From contig NZ_KB913029.1 of assembly GCF_000384115.1 (NCBI RefSeq), forward strand, positions 5,307,057 through 5,371,056: a stretch of 64,000 bases of DNA, read 5' to 3'. This DNA is from Sporichthya polymorpha DSM 43042 (GTDB lineage Bacteria; Actinomycetota; Actinomycetes; Sporichthyales; Sporichthyaceae). The position numbers and the translations under genes were made by a program. The notes beneath the pieces are model-generated. The model did not search any database, was not told the origin of the DNA, and was given only the letters and a program-made list of their open reading frames with translations. Every line of letters starts with the position of its first letter. Position 1 is the first letter of the stretch. Positions 8,250 to 19,147 of the stretch are shown in pieces.

Positions 8250-11029
8250 GCCTGCTCCAGGAGTTCGACTTCGGCACCCCCGCCCGCCAGGGCGAGGCGA
8301 CCGTTTCCCTGAGGATCGACGGGGTGGCGGTGGCCGTGCCACCGGGCACGTCGGTGATGCGCGCCGCCCGCGAGGCGGGCATCGAGATCCCGAGCCTGTG
8401 CGCCACCGACTCCCTCGAGGCCTTCGGCTCCTGCCGCCTGTGCGTCGTCGAGATCGACGGCGCCAAGGGCGCCCCGGCGTCCTGCACGACGCCGTGCGGC
8501 GAGGGCATGGTCGTGCGCACCCGCAGCGAGAAGGTCGACCGGCTCCGCCAGGGCGTCGTCGAGCTCTACCTGTCCGACCACTCGGCCGACTGCATGGACG
8601 GCGCGTGCGAGCTGCACGCCGCCGCCGACACCGTCGGCCTCGTGCACGTCCGCTACGGCCCCGGCCACGACCACCAGGACGCCGAGGTCGACGCGTCCAA
8701 CCCGTACTTCCAGTTCGACCCGAAGTCCTGCATCGTCTGCTCCCGCTGCGTCCGCGCGTGCGACGAGGTACAGGGCACGCTCGCCCTGACCATCGAGGGC
8801 CGCGGCTTCGAGTCGATGGTCAGCGCCGGCGGCACCGACTTCCTCGACTCCGAGTGCGTCTCCTGCGGGGCTTGCGTGCAGGCCTGCCCGACCACGGCCC
8901 TGCAGGAGAAGTCGGTCGTCGAGCTCGGCATGCCGACCCGCGCCGTCGAGACCACCTGCGCGTACTGCGGCGTCGGGTGCTCGTTCCGTGCCGAGCTGCG
9001 CGGCGACAGCCTCGTCCGCATGGTGCCGTCGAAGAACGGCGGGGCGAACGAGGGCCACAGCTGTGTGAAGGGCCGCTTCGCCTACGGCTACGCGAGCCAC
9101 CCGGACCGCGTGCTCGAGCCGATGATCCGCGACTCCTTCACCGATCCCTGGCGGACCGTCAGCTGGGACGAGGCCATCTCGTTCACGGCGAACCGACTGC
9201 GCGAGATCCAGTCCCGGTACGGCCAGAACTCGATCGGCGCCATCACCTCCTCCCGCTGCACGAACGAGGAGGTCTACGTCGTCCAGAAGATGGTGCGCGC
9301 GGCCTTCGGCAACAACAACGTCGACACCTGCGCCCGGGTCTGCCACTCCCCCACGGGCTACGGGCTGAAGCAGACCTTCGGCGAGTCGGCCGGCACTCAG
9401 GACTTCCGTTCGGTGGCCGACGCCGACGTGATTCTGGTGATCGGCGCGAACCCGACCGACGCCCACCCGGTCTTCGCCTCTCGCATGAAGCGGCGGCTGC
9501 GCCAGGGCGCGAAGCTTCTCGTCGTCGACCCGCGGCACATCGACCTGGTGAAGACGCCGCACATCCGCGCGGAGCACCACCTCCAGCTGGCCCCGGGCAC
9601 GAACGTCGCGATCGTCAACGCGATGGCGCACGTCGTGGTCACCGAGGGTCTGGTCGACCGCGACTTCGTCGCGGCCCGCTGCGAGGGCTTCGAGGACTGG
9701 GAGTCCTTCATCGCGGACGAGTCGAACTCCCCCGAGGCGCTCGAGCCCGTCACCGGCGTGCCGGCGGCGGAGGTGCGCGCGGCGGCCCGACTCTACGCGA
9801 CCGCGCCGAACGCCGCGATCTACTACGGCCTCGGCGTCACCGAGCACAGCCAGGGCTCGACGATGGTCATGGGCATGGCCAACCTGGCGATGGCGACCGG
9901 CAACATCGGGCGCAGCGGCGTCGGCGTGAACCCGCTGCGCGGCCAGAACAACGTCCAGGGCTCGTGCGACATGGGCTCGTTCCCCCACGAGCTGCCCGGC
10001 TACCGCCACGTCTCCCGCGACGACGTGCGCGGCGTCTACGAGAAGCTGTGGGGCGTCCCGATCCTGCCCGAGCCCGGGCTGCGGATCCCGAACATGTTCG
10101 ACTCGGCCGTCGACGGCAGCTTCCGCGCCCTGTTCGTCCAGGGTGAGGACGTCGCACAGTCCGACCCGAACACCCAGCACGTGCACGCGGCGCTCTCGTC
10201 GCTCGACCTGCTCGTCGTGCAGGACCTGTTCGTCAACGAGACCGCGAAGTTCGCGCACGTCCTGCTGCCGGGCACCTCGTTCCTGGAGAAGGACGGCACG
10301 TTCACCAACGCCGAGCGCCGGATCAACCGGGTCCGCCCGATCATGGAGCCGCGCACCGGCAAGCACGAATGGGAGATCGTCTGCGACATCGCCAACGCGA
10401 TGGGCTACCCGATGCACTACGACAGCGCCGCGCAGATCATGGACGAGATCGCGCTGACGACGCCGACCTTCGCCAACGTCTCCTTCAACCTGCTCGACCG
10501 CGTCGGGTCGGTGCAGTGGCCGTGCGACGACCAGCACCCGCTGGGCACGCCGGTCATGCACGTCGAGGAGTTCACCCGCGGCAAGGGCGCGTTTCAGTCG
10601 ACGGCCTACGTGCCGACGAAGGAACGCAGCACCCGCAAATACCCGCTGATCCTGACGACCGGGCGCATCCTGTCCCAGTACAACGTCGGGGCACAGACCC
10701 GGCGGACGGCGAACGTCACCTGGCACCCGGAGGACGTGCTGGAGATCCACCCGCACGACGCGGAGGTTCGCGGGATTCACGACGGCGACCTGGTCACGCT
10801 GGCCAGCCGGGTCGGCGAGACCAAGCTGCGCGCGGTGCTCTCCGAGCGCATGCCGGTCGGGGTCTGCTACACGACCTTCCACCACCCCCTCAGCGGAGCG
10901 AATGTGGTCACGACGGAGAACTCGGACTGGGCGACGAACTGCCCCGAGTACAAAGTGACGGCGGTTCAGGTGGCGCTGGCGACGGCGCCGGCCTCGACCG
11001 TCGACACCGCGGAACCGGCGGTCGTGTGA
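8246..11029 (+). CDS. fdsA: NAD-dependent formate dehydrogenase catalytic alpha subunit (FdsA)
   Basis: A 927-residue Mo/W bis-MGD enzyme oxidising formate to CO2. The N-terminal [2Fe-2S] ligands are C52, C63, C66 and C80. A NuoG-like His-Cys segment is at H112, C116 and C121. Two ferredoxin-type [4Fe-4S] motifs follow (CIVCSRC near 162, CVSCGAC near 204), and the DMSO-reductase-type cluster motif is CAYCGVGC at 238-245. The metal ligand is expected to be the cysteine in ARVCHSPTG near 366. The middle cysteine of the usual H-x3-C-x2-C-x5-C cluster is absent, because the loop is about four residues short. The last roughly 120 residues hold the molybdopterin-dinucleotide-binding domain (TTGRILSQYN). 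Confidence 0.95.
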   Translation: MSLLQEFDFGTPARQGEATVSLRIDGVAVAVPPGTSVMRAAREAGIEIPSLCATDSLEAFGSCRLCVVEIDGAKGAPASCTTPCGEGMVVRTRSEKVDRLRQGVVELYLSDHSADCMDGACELHAAADTVGLVHVRYGPGHDHQDAEVDASNPYFQFDPKSCIVCSRCVRACDEVQGTLALTIEGRGFESMVSAGGTDFLDSECVSCGACVQACPTTALQEKSVVELGMPTRAVETTCAYCGVGCSFRAELRGDSLVRMVPSKNGGANEGHSCVKGRFAYGYASHPDRVLEPMIRDSFTDPWRTVSWDEAISFTANRLREIQSRYGQNSIGAITSSRCTNEEVYVVQKMVRAAFGNNNVDTCARVCHSPTGYGLKQTFGESAGTQDFRSVADADVILVIGANPTDAHPVFASRMKRRLRQGAKLLVVDPRHIDLVKTPHIRAEHHLQLAPGTNVAIVNAMAHVVVTEGLVDRDFVAARCEGFEDWESFIADESNSPEALEPVTGVPAAEVRAAARLYATAPNAAIYYGLGVTEHSQGSTMVMGMANLAMATGNIGRSGVGVNPLRGQNNVQGSCDMGSFPHELPGYRHVSRDDVRGVYEKLWGVPILPEPGLRIPNMFDSAVDGSFRALFVQGEDVAQSDPNTQHVHAALSSLDLLVVQDLFVNETAKFAHVLLPGTSFLEKDGTFTNAERRINRVRPIMEPRTGKHEWEIVCDIANAMGYPMHYDSAAQIMDEIALTTPTFANVSFNLLDRVGSVQWPCDDQHPLGTPVMHVEEFTRGKGAFQSTAYVPTKERSTRKYPLILTTGRILSQYNVGAQTRRTANVTWHPEDVLEIHPHDAEVRGIHDGDLVTLASRVGETKLRAVLSERMPVGVCYTTFHHPLSGANVVTTENSDWATNCPEYKVTAVQVALATAPASTVDTAEPAVV

Positions 11030-11241
11030 GCGAGGGAACGATCCGGCCCGAGGTGCGTCTGGCCGGCGAGATCGCCGACCAGTTCCGCCACAAGCCGCAG
11101 GACGTGGCCGCCGAGGCCATCGCCAGTCACATCCGCATGTTCTGGGACCCGCGCATGCGCACGACCCTGCTCGCCGCCGAGTCCGCGGGCGAGGTCGACG
11201 ACTCGCTCGTGCGCGCCGCCGTCGAGCGCCTGCGAGCCTGA
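11026..11241 (+). CDS. fdsD: Formate dehydrogenase delta subunit (FdsD)
   Basis: A 71-residue FdsD protein with a GTG start overlapping the fdsA stop. It has VRLAGEIADQF at the N-terminus, HIRMFWDPRM in the middle and a charged AGEVDD segment, the family pattern. FdsD is a small accessory subunit that supports assembly or stability of the FdsGBA complex. It ends in TGATG shared with fdhD, placing it in the same coupled operon. A close paralogue lies at 4982-5194. Confidence 0.88.
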   Translation: MSEGTIRPEVRLAGEIADQFRHKPQDVAAEAIASHIRMFWDPRMRTTLLAAESAGEVDDSLVRAAVERLRA

Positions 11242-12071
11242 TGGGCCGGGTCACCGGTCGACGTTCGGTCACCCGAGTCACGCCGACCGGGCGGACGTCG
11301 ACCATCGACAGCCTCGCGGCCGAGGAGCCGATGGAGCTGCGGGTCGGCGGTCGCTCGCTCGCGGTCACGATGCGCACCCCCGGCGCGGACGTCGAACTCG
11401 CGCACGGCTTCCTGCTCAGTGAGGGCGTGATCACCAAGGTCGACGACGTCGTGACGGCCCGGTACTGCGACGGGGTCGACGACAAGGGCCGCAACACCTA
11501 CAACGTCCTCGACGTGGCGCTCGCGGACGGAGTGCCAGTCCCGGGCCCCGGGGTGGAGCGCAACTTCTACACGACGTCCTCGTGCGGAGTCTGCGGGAAG
11601 GCGTCGCTCGACGCCGTCCGCACCAGGACCGCGTTCTCGCCGGCCGGTGACCCGGTCCGGGTCGACGTGGCGACCCTGCTGGCACTGCCGGACCGGCTGC
11701 GCGAGGCGCAGCGCATCTTCGACGCCACCGGCGGTCTGCACGCCGCGGGTCTGTTCACCGCCGACGGGGAGCTGCTCGTCGCCCGCGAGGACGTCGGGCG
11801 CCACAACGCGGTCGACAAGGTGCTGGGCTGGGCGTTGCTGAACGGCCTCGTGCCCGCGGCCGGGTCGGTCCTGATGCTCTCGGGCCGGGCCTCCTTCGAG
11901 TTGGTGCAGAAGGCCGCGATGGCCGGGGTTCCCGTCGTCGCGGCGATCTCGGCCCCCTCGACGCTGGCCGTCGAGCTCGCCGAGGACAGCGGCATCACGC
12001 TCGTCGGCTTCGTGCGGGGCGATCACATGACGGTCTATGCAGGTGCCGAGCGGGTCAGCGGCGGCGAGTGA
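11241..12071 (+). CDS. fdhD: Formate dehydrogenase sulfurtransferase FdhD
   Basis: A 276-residue FdhD protein, which moves sulfur from a cysteine desulfurase to the Mo/W bis-MGD cofactor so that the formate dehydrogenase becomes active. The conserved SSCGVCGKAS motif with the two sulfur-carrying cysteines is near residues 112-121. LAREDVGRHNAVDK-type sequence (reading AREDVGRHNAVDKV) is near 180, and SGRASFELVQKA near 214. Its start overlaps the fdsD stop. It is the last gene of the fds operon. Confidence 0.95.
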   Translation: MGRVTGRRSVTRVTPTGRTSTIDSLAAEEPMELRVGGRSLAVTMRTPGADVELAHGFLLSEGVITKVDDVVTARYCDGVDDKGRNTYNVLDVALADGVPVPGPGVERNFYTTSSCGVCGKASLDAVRTRTAFSPAGDPVRVDVATLLALPDRLREAQRIFDATGGLHAAGLFTADGELLVAREDVGRHNAVDKVLGWALLNGLVPAAGSVLMLSGRASFELVQKAAMAGVPVVAAISAPSTLAVELAEDSGITLVGFVRGDHMTVYAGAERVSGGE

Positions 12072-12095
12072 GCTCAGCCCTCTAAGTTGAGGGTC

Positions 12096-14204
12096 ATGCC
12101 TCGACCGGACTACCCCACCGCCCGCCGCCAGGACATCGTCGAGGACCTTCACGGTCACTCGGTCGCCGACCCGTACCGCTGGCTGGAGGACCCCGCCGAC
12201 CCCGGGACCGAAGCCTGGTCCACCGCGCAGGACGAGCTGTTCGCCGCGCACCGCGCGACCTGGCCCGGCGCGGACGGCCTGCGGGCGCGGCTGACCCAGC
12301 TGCTCGGCGCCGGCGTCGTCAGCGCGCCGGCCTGGCGCAGAGACCGGCAGTTCTTCATGCGCCGCACCGCCGAGCAGGAGCACGCGGTGCTCGTGACCGT
12401 CGACCCCTTCGACCAAGGAGGAGGCGAGCGCATCCTGCTCGACCCGATGGAGATCGACCCGTCGGGCCTGACGACCCTCGACGCGTGGCAGCCGTCGAAG
12501 GACGGCAAGTACCTCGCCTACCAGCTCTCCGCGGGCGGGACCGAGGAGTCGGTGCTGCGGGTCATGGACGTCGCGACCGGTGAGCTCGTCGACGGCCCGA
12601 TCGACCGCGGCCGCTACTCCCCCGTCGCCTGGATGCCGGACAGCAAGGCGTTCTACTACGTCCGCCGGCTCGCCCCGGACCTCGTGCCGGCCGGTGAGGA
12701 GCAGTACCACCGCCGCGTGTACCTGCACCGCGTCGGCACCGATCCCGAGACCGACGTCGAGATCTTCGGCGCGGGGCTCGACAAGCGGAACTACTACGGC
12801 GTCTCCGTCAGCCGCGACGGCCGGTGGCTGACGATCACCGCGAACACCGGGACGGCGCCACGCAACGACGTCTGGCTCGCCGACCTCTCCGCCTCGCCGC
12901 TGGAGCAGCCCGAACTCCTCGTCGTGCAGAACGACGTCGACGCCTCGACCGGCATCGAGGTCGCGCGCGACGGCCGGCTCTACGTCTTCACCGATCTCGA
13001 TGCCCGCCGCGGTCGACTGTGCGTCACGACCCCGGACGCCCCGACCGCGGAGCACTGGCGCGACCTGATTCCCGAGGACCCCGAGGCGGTGCTGGAGGGC
13101 TACGCGATCCTCGACGGGCCCGAGCTCGGCGAGAGCCCCGTCCTGCTGTGCGCGTGGACCCGGCACGCGGTCAGCGAGCTGACCCTTCACGACCTCGCCA
13201 CCGGTGAGCGCCGCGGCGAGGTGCCGCTGCCCGGGCTGGGCTCGATCTCCGGCGTCAGCGAGCGGCCGGAGGGCGGCCACGAGGCGTGGTTCGGCTACAC
13301 CGACCACACGACGCCGTCGTCGGTCTACCGCTTCGACGCCCGGACCGGCACGACGTCGCTGTGGGCCAGCGCGCCCGGTGTCGTCGACGTCCCCGACGTC
13401 ACCACCGAGCAGGTGGTCTACACCTCGCGGGACGGCACGCAGGTCCGCATGTTCGTCATGTACCGCACCGGCGAGACGCCCGACGTCGCCGGCCCGCGGC
13501 CGACCACCCTCTACGGCTACGGCGGGTTCGGCATCTCGCTGACCCCGGCGTACTCGGCCGGGATCCTCGCCTGGGTCGAGGCCGGCGGCGTCTACGCCGT
13601 CGCCAACCTCCGCGGCGGCGGCGAGGAGGGCGAGGACTGGCACCGCGCCGGGATGCTCGGCTCCAAGCAGAACGTCTTCGACGACTTCCACACCGCGGCC
13701 GAGTGGCTGGTCGAGCACGGCTGGACGACCCCGGCGCAGCTCTCGATCTCCGGCGGCTCGAACGGCGGCCTGCTCGTCGGCGCCGCCCTGACGCAGCGGC
13801 CCGACCTCTACGCCGCGGTGGTCTGCTCCGCCCCGCTGCTCGACATGGTCCGGTACGAGCTGTTCGGGCTCGGCGAGACCTGGAACGTCGAGTACGGCTC
13901 GGCGGCCGACGCCGAGCAGCTCGGCTGGCTGCTCTCGTACTCGCCGTACCACCAGGTGCGCGACGGGGTCGCCTACCCGGCGCTGCTGCTCACGGTCTTC
14001 GACGGGGACACCCGCGTCGACACCCTGCACGCCCGCAAGTTCGCCGCGGCCCTGCAGCACGCGACCAGCGGGGACGCCCCGATCCTGGTCCGCCGGGAGA
14101 AGGACGTCGGCCACGGGGCCCGGGCCCTGTCCCGCGCGATCGAGGTGAGCGTCGACGCCCTGACGTTCACCGCCGCCCACACCGGTGGGCCGACGTTCCG
14201 ATGA
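12096..14204 (+). CDS. Prolyl oligopeptidase family serine peptidase (S9A)
   Basis: A 702-residue peptidase that cleaves short peptides after proline. A beta-propeller occupies roughly residues 75-420 and an alpha/beta-hydrolase domain the N- and C-terminal parts. The nucleophile serine is in SGGSNGG near 554, the aspartate in FDGDTRVD near 636 and the histidine in DVGHGA near 672, matching the classic spacing. The N-terminal DPYRWLED motif is typical of the family. There is no signal peptide, so it is probably cytosolic. The ATG at 12096 follows GAGGG; an in-frame TTG three codons upstream is possible. The stop overlaps the next gene. Confidence 0.93.
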   Translation: MPRPDYPTARRQDIVEDLHGHSVADPYRWLEDPADPGTEAWSTAQDELFAAHRATWPGADGLRARLTQLLGAGVVSAPAWRRDRQFFMRRTAEQEHAVLVTVDPFDQGGGERILLDPMEIDPSGLTTLDAWQPSKDGKYLAYQLSAGGTEESVLRVMDVATGELVDGPIDRGRYSPVAWMPDSKAFYYVRRLAPDLVPAGEEQYHRRVYLHRVGTDPETDVEIFGAGLDKRNYYGVSVSRDGRWLTITANTGTAPRNDVWLADLSASPLEQPELLVVQNDVDASTGIEVARDGRLYVFTDLDARRGRLCVTTPDAPTAEHWRDLIPEDPEAVLEGYAILDGPELGESPVLLCAWTRHAVSELTLHDLATGERRGEVPLPGLGSISGVSERPEGGHEAWFGYTDHTTPSSVYRFDARTGTTSLWASAPGVVDVPDVTTEQVVYTSRDGTQVRMFVMYRTGETPDVAGPRPTTLYGYGGFGISLTPAYSAGILAWVEAGGVYAVANLRGGGEEGEDWHRAGMLGSKQNVFDDFHTAAEWLVEHGWTTPAQLSISGGSNGGLLVGAALTQRPDLYAAVVCSAPLLDMVRYELFGLGETWNVEYGSAADAEQLGWLLSYSPYHQVRDGVAYPALLLTVFDGDTRVDTLHARKFAAALQHATSGDAPILVRREKDVGHGARALSRAIEVSVDALTFTAAHTGGPTFR

Positions 14205-14917
14205 CCCGTGCAGCCGACCCGGGACCGGAACCGGCGCCGGGGACGACCGGCGAGGTGGTGCCGTGCTTCCGTGAGGCGCGGGACTCGCTGTGCAAGAAGA
14301 TCTACGACTGGACCGGCTCGGACTGGCTCGCCCAGTCCTCGGACTGGCTGATCACGAAACCGCTGCGCATCGTCGTCATCATCGGCTTCGGTCTCGTCCT
14401 GCGCTGGCTGCTGCACCGCGCGATCGGGCGGTTCCTGAACCGGGCCCCGGTGCTGGCCGACGGCGTCGCCGAGACGGCGACGGCCAAGCGCCGCCGCCGC
14501 CAGCGTGCCGCGACGCTGGGCTCGCTGCTCGAGAGCATCACGACCGTCGTCATCTTCGTCCTCGTCGCCCTGATGGCCCTCGACGAGCTCGACTTCAACA
14601 TCGGTCCGCTGATCGCCGGCGCCGGGATCATGGGCGTCGCCGCGGGATTCGGCGCGCAGTCGGTGGTCACGGACTTCCTGTCCGGCATGTTCATGCTGCT
14701 GGAGGATCAGTACGGCGTCGGCGACGAGGTGGACCTCGGGGTCGTCGACCTCGAGGGCACGGTCGGCGTCGTCGAGTCGGTGGGTCTGCGCATCACGAGC
14801 ATCCGCGACCCGGACGACGTCCTGTGGCACGTCCGCAACGGCGAGGTCCTGCGGGTGGGCAACCGGAGCCGGCCGCGTTCGCAAAATCGCGCGGAAGGCG
14901 GGTCTGCCACGACCTGA
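14201..14917 (+). CDS. MscS-type mechanosensitive channel paralogue lacking its C-terminal domain
   Basis: A 238-residue protein with two or three membrane segments (near residues 45-65, 95-120 and 128-150) and the MscS pore/beta-domain core (GFGAQSVVTDFLSG, LLEDQYGVGDEV, WHVRNGEVLRVGNRS). It aligns over its whole length with the next gene (392 residues) but stops just after VGNRS. About 130 residues of the alpha/beta cytoplasmic vestibule are absent, replaced by a short tail rich in Arg, Ser and Gln. No other frame downstream encodes the missing part, so this looks like a deletion and not a simple frameshift. It may be non-functional or form mixed channels with its neighbour. Confidence 0.8.
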   Translation: MTRAADPGPEPAPGTTGEVVPCFREARDSLCKKIYDWTGSDWLAQSSDWLITKPLRIVVIIGFGLVLRWLLHRAIGRFLNRAPVLADGVAETATAKRRRRQRAATLGSLLESITTVVIFVLVALMALDELDFNIGPLIAGAGIMGVAAGFGAQSVVTDFLSGMFMLLEDQYGVGDEVDLGVVDLEGTVGVVESVGLRITSIRDPDDVLWHVRNGEVLRVGNRSRPRSQNRAEGGSATT

Positions 14918-14935
14918 CCGGGGCAGGGGTACCGC

Positions 14936-16114
14936 ATGAGTTTCTGGTCCACCCTCCCCCTGGCCCCGCCCGGAGTCGCCGATCCGGGCCCCAGCCCCGA
15001 GCCGTCCCTGCTGGTCACCGACGGACGCGCCTGCTTCCAGGGCGTCGAGAGCAAGGGCACGCTCTGCCGCTGGGTCTACGACAACCTCGGGAAGAACGAG
15101 ACCCTCGCCGAGTCCTCGGACTGGCTGATCGCCAAGCCGGCCAAGGTCCTGCTGATCCTGCTGGCCGCGTGGCTGATCCGGAAGCTGGTCCACCGCGCGA
15201 TCGGGCGCATGTGCCGCCGGCTCGCCGACGGCGTCGCCCAGCCGAACTTCGCCCGGGGCTGGCATCACCTGAGCCGCAACGGCGAGGAGGCGGAGTCCGA
15301 GGGGACGCTGGCCAGCGAACGCCGGGCACAGCGGGCCGCGACGGTCTCCTCCGTGCTGCGCAGCATCGCGACCGGGGTGATCTACACCCTCGCGATGCTG
15401 ATGGCCCTGTCCGAGATCGGGCTGAACATCGGCCCGCTGATCGCCAGCGCCGGGATCATCGGCGTCGCGCTCGGCTTCGGCGCCCAGTCCGTGGTCAAGG
15501 ACTTCCTCTCCGGCATCTTCATGGTCATCGAGGACCAGTACGGCGTCGGCGACGTCACCGACCTCGGCGACGCCAGCGGAACGGTCGAGTCGATCGGCCT
15601 GCGCGTCACCCGGCTGCGGGACGTCAACGGGACCGTCTGGTACGTCCGCAACGGCGAGATCCTCCGCGTCGGCAACAAGAGTCAGGGCTGGGCGCGGGCG
15701 GTCGTCGACGTCGACGTCGCGTACGACGAGGACGTCTCGCGGGTCCGTGAGCTGCTGCTGCGCACCGCCAACGAGGTGTTCTCGAAGCCGGAGAACGCCG
15801 CGATCGCCATGGACAAGCCCGAGGTGTGGGGTGTCGAGGCCCTGTCCGCCGACTCGGTCGTCGTCCGCCTGGTCGTGAAGACCGTCCCGCTCCAGCAGTG
15901 GAAGGCCGCCCGCCTGCTCCGCGAGGCCATCAAGGCGTCGTTCGACGAGGCCGGCGTCGAGATCCCGTTCCCGCAGCGCACGGTGTGGGTCCGGTCCGAG
16001 GGCGACGGCAGCGACACGCAGGTCGAGACCGTGCAGGTGGGTGTGCCGTCCAGCACATCCAGCCGCCGGGAGGGACCGCCCGCACCCCGCTCGGGCGGTA
16101 CTGGGGAAAACTAG
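14936..16114 (+). CDS. MscS-family mechanosensitive ion channel
   Basis: A 392-residue small-conductance mechanosensitive channel that would release solutes on hypo-osmotic shock. Transmembrane segments lie near residues 60-80, 130-150 and 155-175. The pore helix and beta domain are seen in GFGAQSVVKDFLSG, IEDQYGVGD and WYVRNGEILRVGNKSQG. The alpha/beta C-terminal domain (VVDVDVAYDEDVSRVRELL onward) is complete. The final 40 residues are a low-complexity tail. It is a tandem duplicate of the preceding truncated gene; the shared motif SSDWLI-KP precedes the first membrane helix in both. Confidence 0.92.
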   Translation: MSFWSTLPLAPPGVADPGPSPEPSLLVTDGRACFQGVESKGTLCRWVYDNLGKNETLAESSDWLIAKPAKVLLILLAAWLIRKLVHRAIGRMCRRLADGVAQPNFARGWHHLSRNGEEAESEGTLASERRAQRAATVSSVLRSIATGVIYTLAMLMALSEIGLNIGPLIASAGIIGVALGFGAQSVVKDFLSGIFMVIEDQYGVGDVTDLGDASGTVESIGLRVTRLRDVNGTVWYVRNGEILRVGNKSQGWARAVVDVDVAYDEDVSRVRELLLRTANEVFSKPENAAIAMDKPEVWGVEALSADSVVVRLVVKTVPLQQWKAARLLREAIKASFDEAGVEIPFPQRTVWVRSEGDGSDTQVETVQVGVPSSTSSRREGPPAPRSGGTGEN

Positions 16115-16119
16115 GGGGC

Positions 16120-16515
16120 ATGACCTTCGACCGCCCGCCCGCCGACTTCTTCGACCGCGTCGGCGGCGAGCAGTTCTTCGTCGACCTCGTCGCTGAGTTC
16201 TACCGGGGCGTCGCGGAGGACACCGAGTTGCGGGCGCTGTACCCGGAGTACCCCGACCTCGCCCCCGCCGAGGAGCGGCTGCGGCTGTTCCTCATGCAGT
16301 ACTGGGGCGGGCCGGGGACCTACTCCCAGCAGCGCGGCCACCCGCGCCTGCGCATGCGGCACGCCCCGTACGTGGTCAACCTCGACATGCGCGACCGCTG
16401 GCTGCGCCACATGCGCGCCGCCTTGGACAAGCTCCAGCCCGAGCCGGAGCTCGAGAGCTGGCTGTGGCGCTACTTCGAGATGGCCGCCGACTCGATGCGG
16501 AACGTCGAGGGCTAG
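16120..16515 (+). CDS. glbO: Group II truncated hemoglobin (GlbO-like)
   Basis: A 131-residue globin of the group II (O-type) truncated family, which binds O2 or NO at a heme. Diagnostic sequences are LFLMQYWGGP (near residue 55), RGHPRLRMRHAP with the proximal histidine near 78, and RWLRHM near 95. The length matches the family. The ATG follows GGGGG immediately after the MscS stop (5-base gap), so it may be co-transcribed. It faces a convergent thioesterase gene with a 15-base gap. Confidence 0.93.
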   Translation: MTFDRPPADFFDRVGGEQFFVDLVAEFYRGVAEDTELRALYPEYPDLAPAEERLRLFLMQYWGGPGTYSQQRGHPRLRMRHAPYVVNLDMRDRWLRHMRAALDKLQPEPELESWLWRYFEMAADSMRNVEG

Positions 16516-16530
16516 TCCGGGTCCGGCCCG

Positions 16531-16968
16531 TCAGTCCGGGTCCGGGACGAGGAAGTGGCTCAGCGCCGTGCGCTCCTCCTCGGAGACGCGGCGCGGGAAG
16601 TCCTCCTCGAGGTCGTAGGGCACCAGGACCGTCAGGCCGGTGCAGTACGGGCCGAGACCGTCGTCGACGGGCTCGTGCACCTCGCTGCGCAGCGTGATTC
16701 GGGCCGGAGACATCGCGCTGACCCAGGTCGTCACCGCGATCGGGGCCGGCCGGAACGTGAGCTGGCGCAGGTAGTTCACCTTGAGCCGGGCCACGACGAA
16801 GGTGCCGTGCCGCGCGTGGGCGGACGCGCGCACCCCGGCGGCCGCGAGCAGCTCCGCCCGGGCCTCCTGCAGGTACGCGGCGTAGGCGACGTTGTTGACG
16901 TGCTGGTAGGTGTCCTGGTCGCCCCAGCGCACCTCGATCTCGGTGCGGTGCTTCCGGCCCGTGCTCAC
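16531..16968 (-). CDS. Hotdog-fold acyl-CoA thioesterase (4HBT family)
   Basis: A 145-residue single-domain thioesterase. EVRWGDQDTYQHVNNVAY near residues 9-26 has the aspartate and HVNN signature of the 4-hydroxybenzoyl-CoA thioesterase/YbgC group. The GTG start at 16968 overlaps the stop of an upstream thioesterase of the same family, so the two are coupled and probably arose by duplication. They may form a heteromeric enzyme. The acyl-CoA substrate cannot be read from the sequence. Confidence 0.85.
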   Translation of the reverse strand: MSTGRKHRTEIEVRWGDQDTYQHVNNVAYAAYLQEARAELLAAAGVRASAHARHGTFVVARLKVNYLRQLTFRPAPIAVTTWVSAMSPARITLRSEVHEPVDDGLGPYCTGLTVLVPYDLEEDFPRRVSEEERTALSHFLVPDPD

Positions 16969-17462
16969 TGCGGCCCCCGTCGTCCGCCGGGCTGCGGCAC
17001 CGGCAGCGCGGCGTCCTCGTAGCTCCGCAGCATCTCGATCTCCCGGGGCCGCAGGTGCCGGGAGCGCTGCGCCTCCCGGTCCACCGCGACCATGACGGAG
17101 GTGCAGGCCGCGAACGGCTTCGCGTCCGGGCCGTGCTCCCCCACGGGGACGATCCGGTGCGCGACGTCGAAGGACGAGTTCCCGATGCGCGTCACCCAGG
17201 ACTGCACGTCCACCGCGCGGGTGTCGCGGTAGACCACCGGTCGCTGAAACTCCATGTCGACCGACAGCAGGACGAAGCCGTCGGTCGGCAACGCCTCGGG
17301 GTCCGGGGTCCGCGCGCGCTGCTCGGCCTCCGCGGAACCCTCGAACCCGAGCATCTGGATCCGCGCCTGCTCGCAGTACCGGAAGTACAGCGTGTTGTTC
17401 ACGTGCCGGTAGGCGTCCATGTCCACCCACCGGATCTGCACGGTGACCAGGTGTGCCGGCAA
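16965..17462 (-). CDS. Hotdog-fold acyl-CoA thioesterase, tandem partner
   Basis: About 165 residues with the motif IRWVDMDAYRHVNN near the N-terminus, the same catalytic signature as the downstream gene. The middle section is longer (QRPVVYRDTRAVDVQSWV). No ATG is available between the ettA stop and the motif. The TTG at 17462 is preceded by GAGG at good distance and is the most likely start; an internal GTG eight residues later is an alternative. Its position directly after ettA suggests read-through from that gene. Confidence 0.78.
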   Translation of the reverse strand: MPAHLVTVQIRWVDMDAYRHVNNTLYFRYCEQARIQMLGFEGSAEAEQRARTPDPEALPTDGFVLLSVDMEFQRPVVYRDTRAVDVQSWVTRIGNSSFDVAHRIVPVGEHGPDAKPFAACTSVMVAVDREAQRSRHLRPREIEMLRSYEDAALPVPQPGGRRGPQ

Positions 17463-17472
17463 CTCCCCGACC

Positions 17473-19137
<1,665 letters not shown>

Positions 19138-19147
19138 GCCCGGCACT

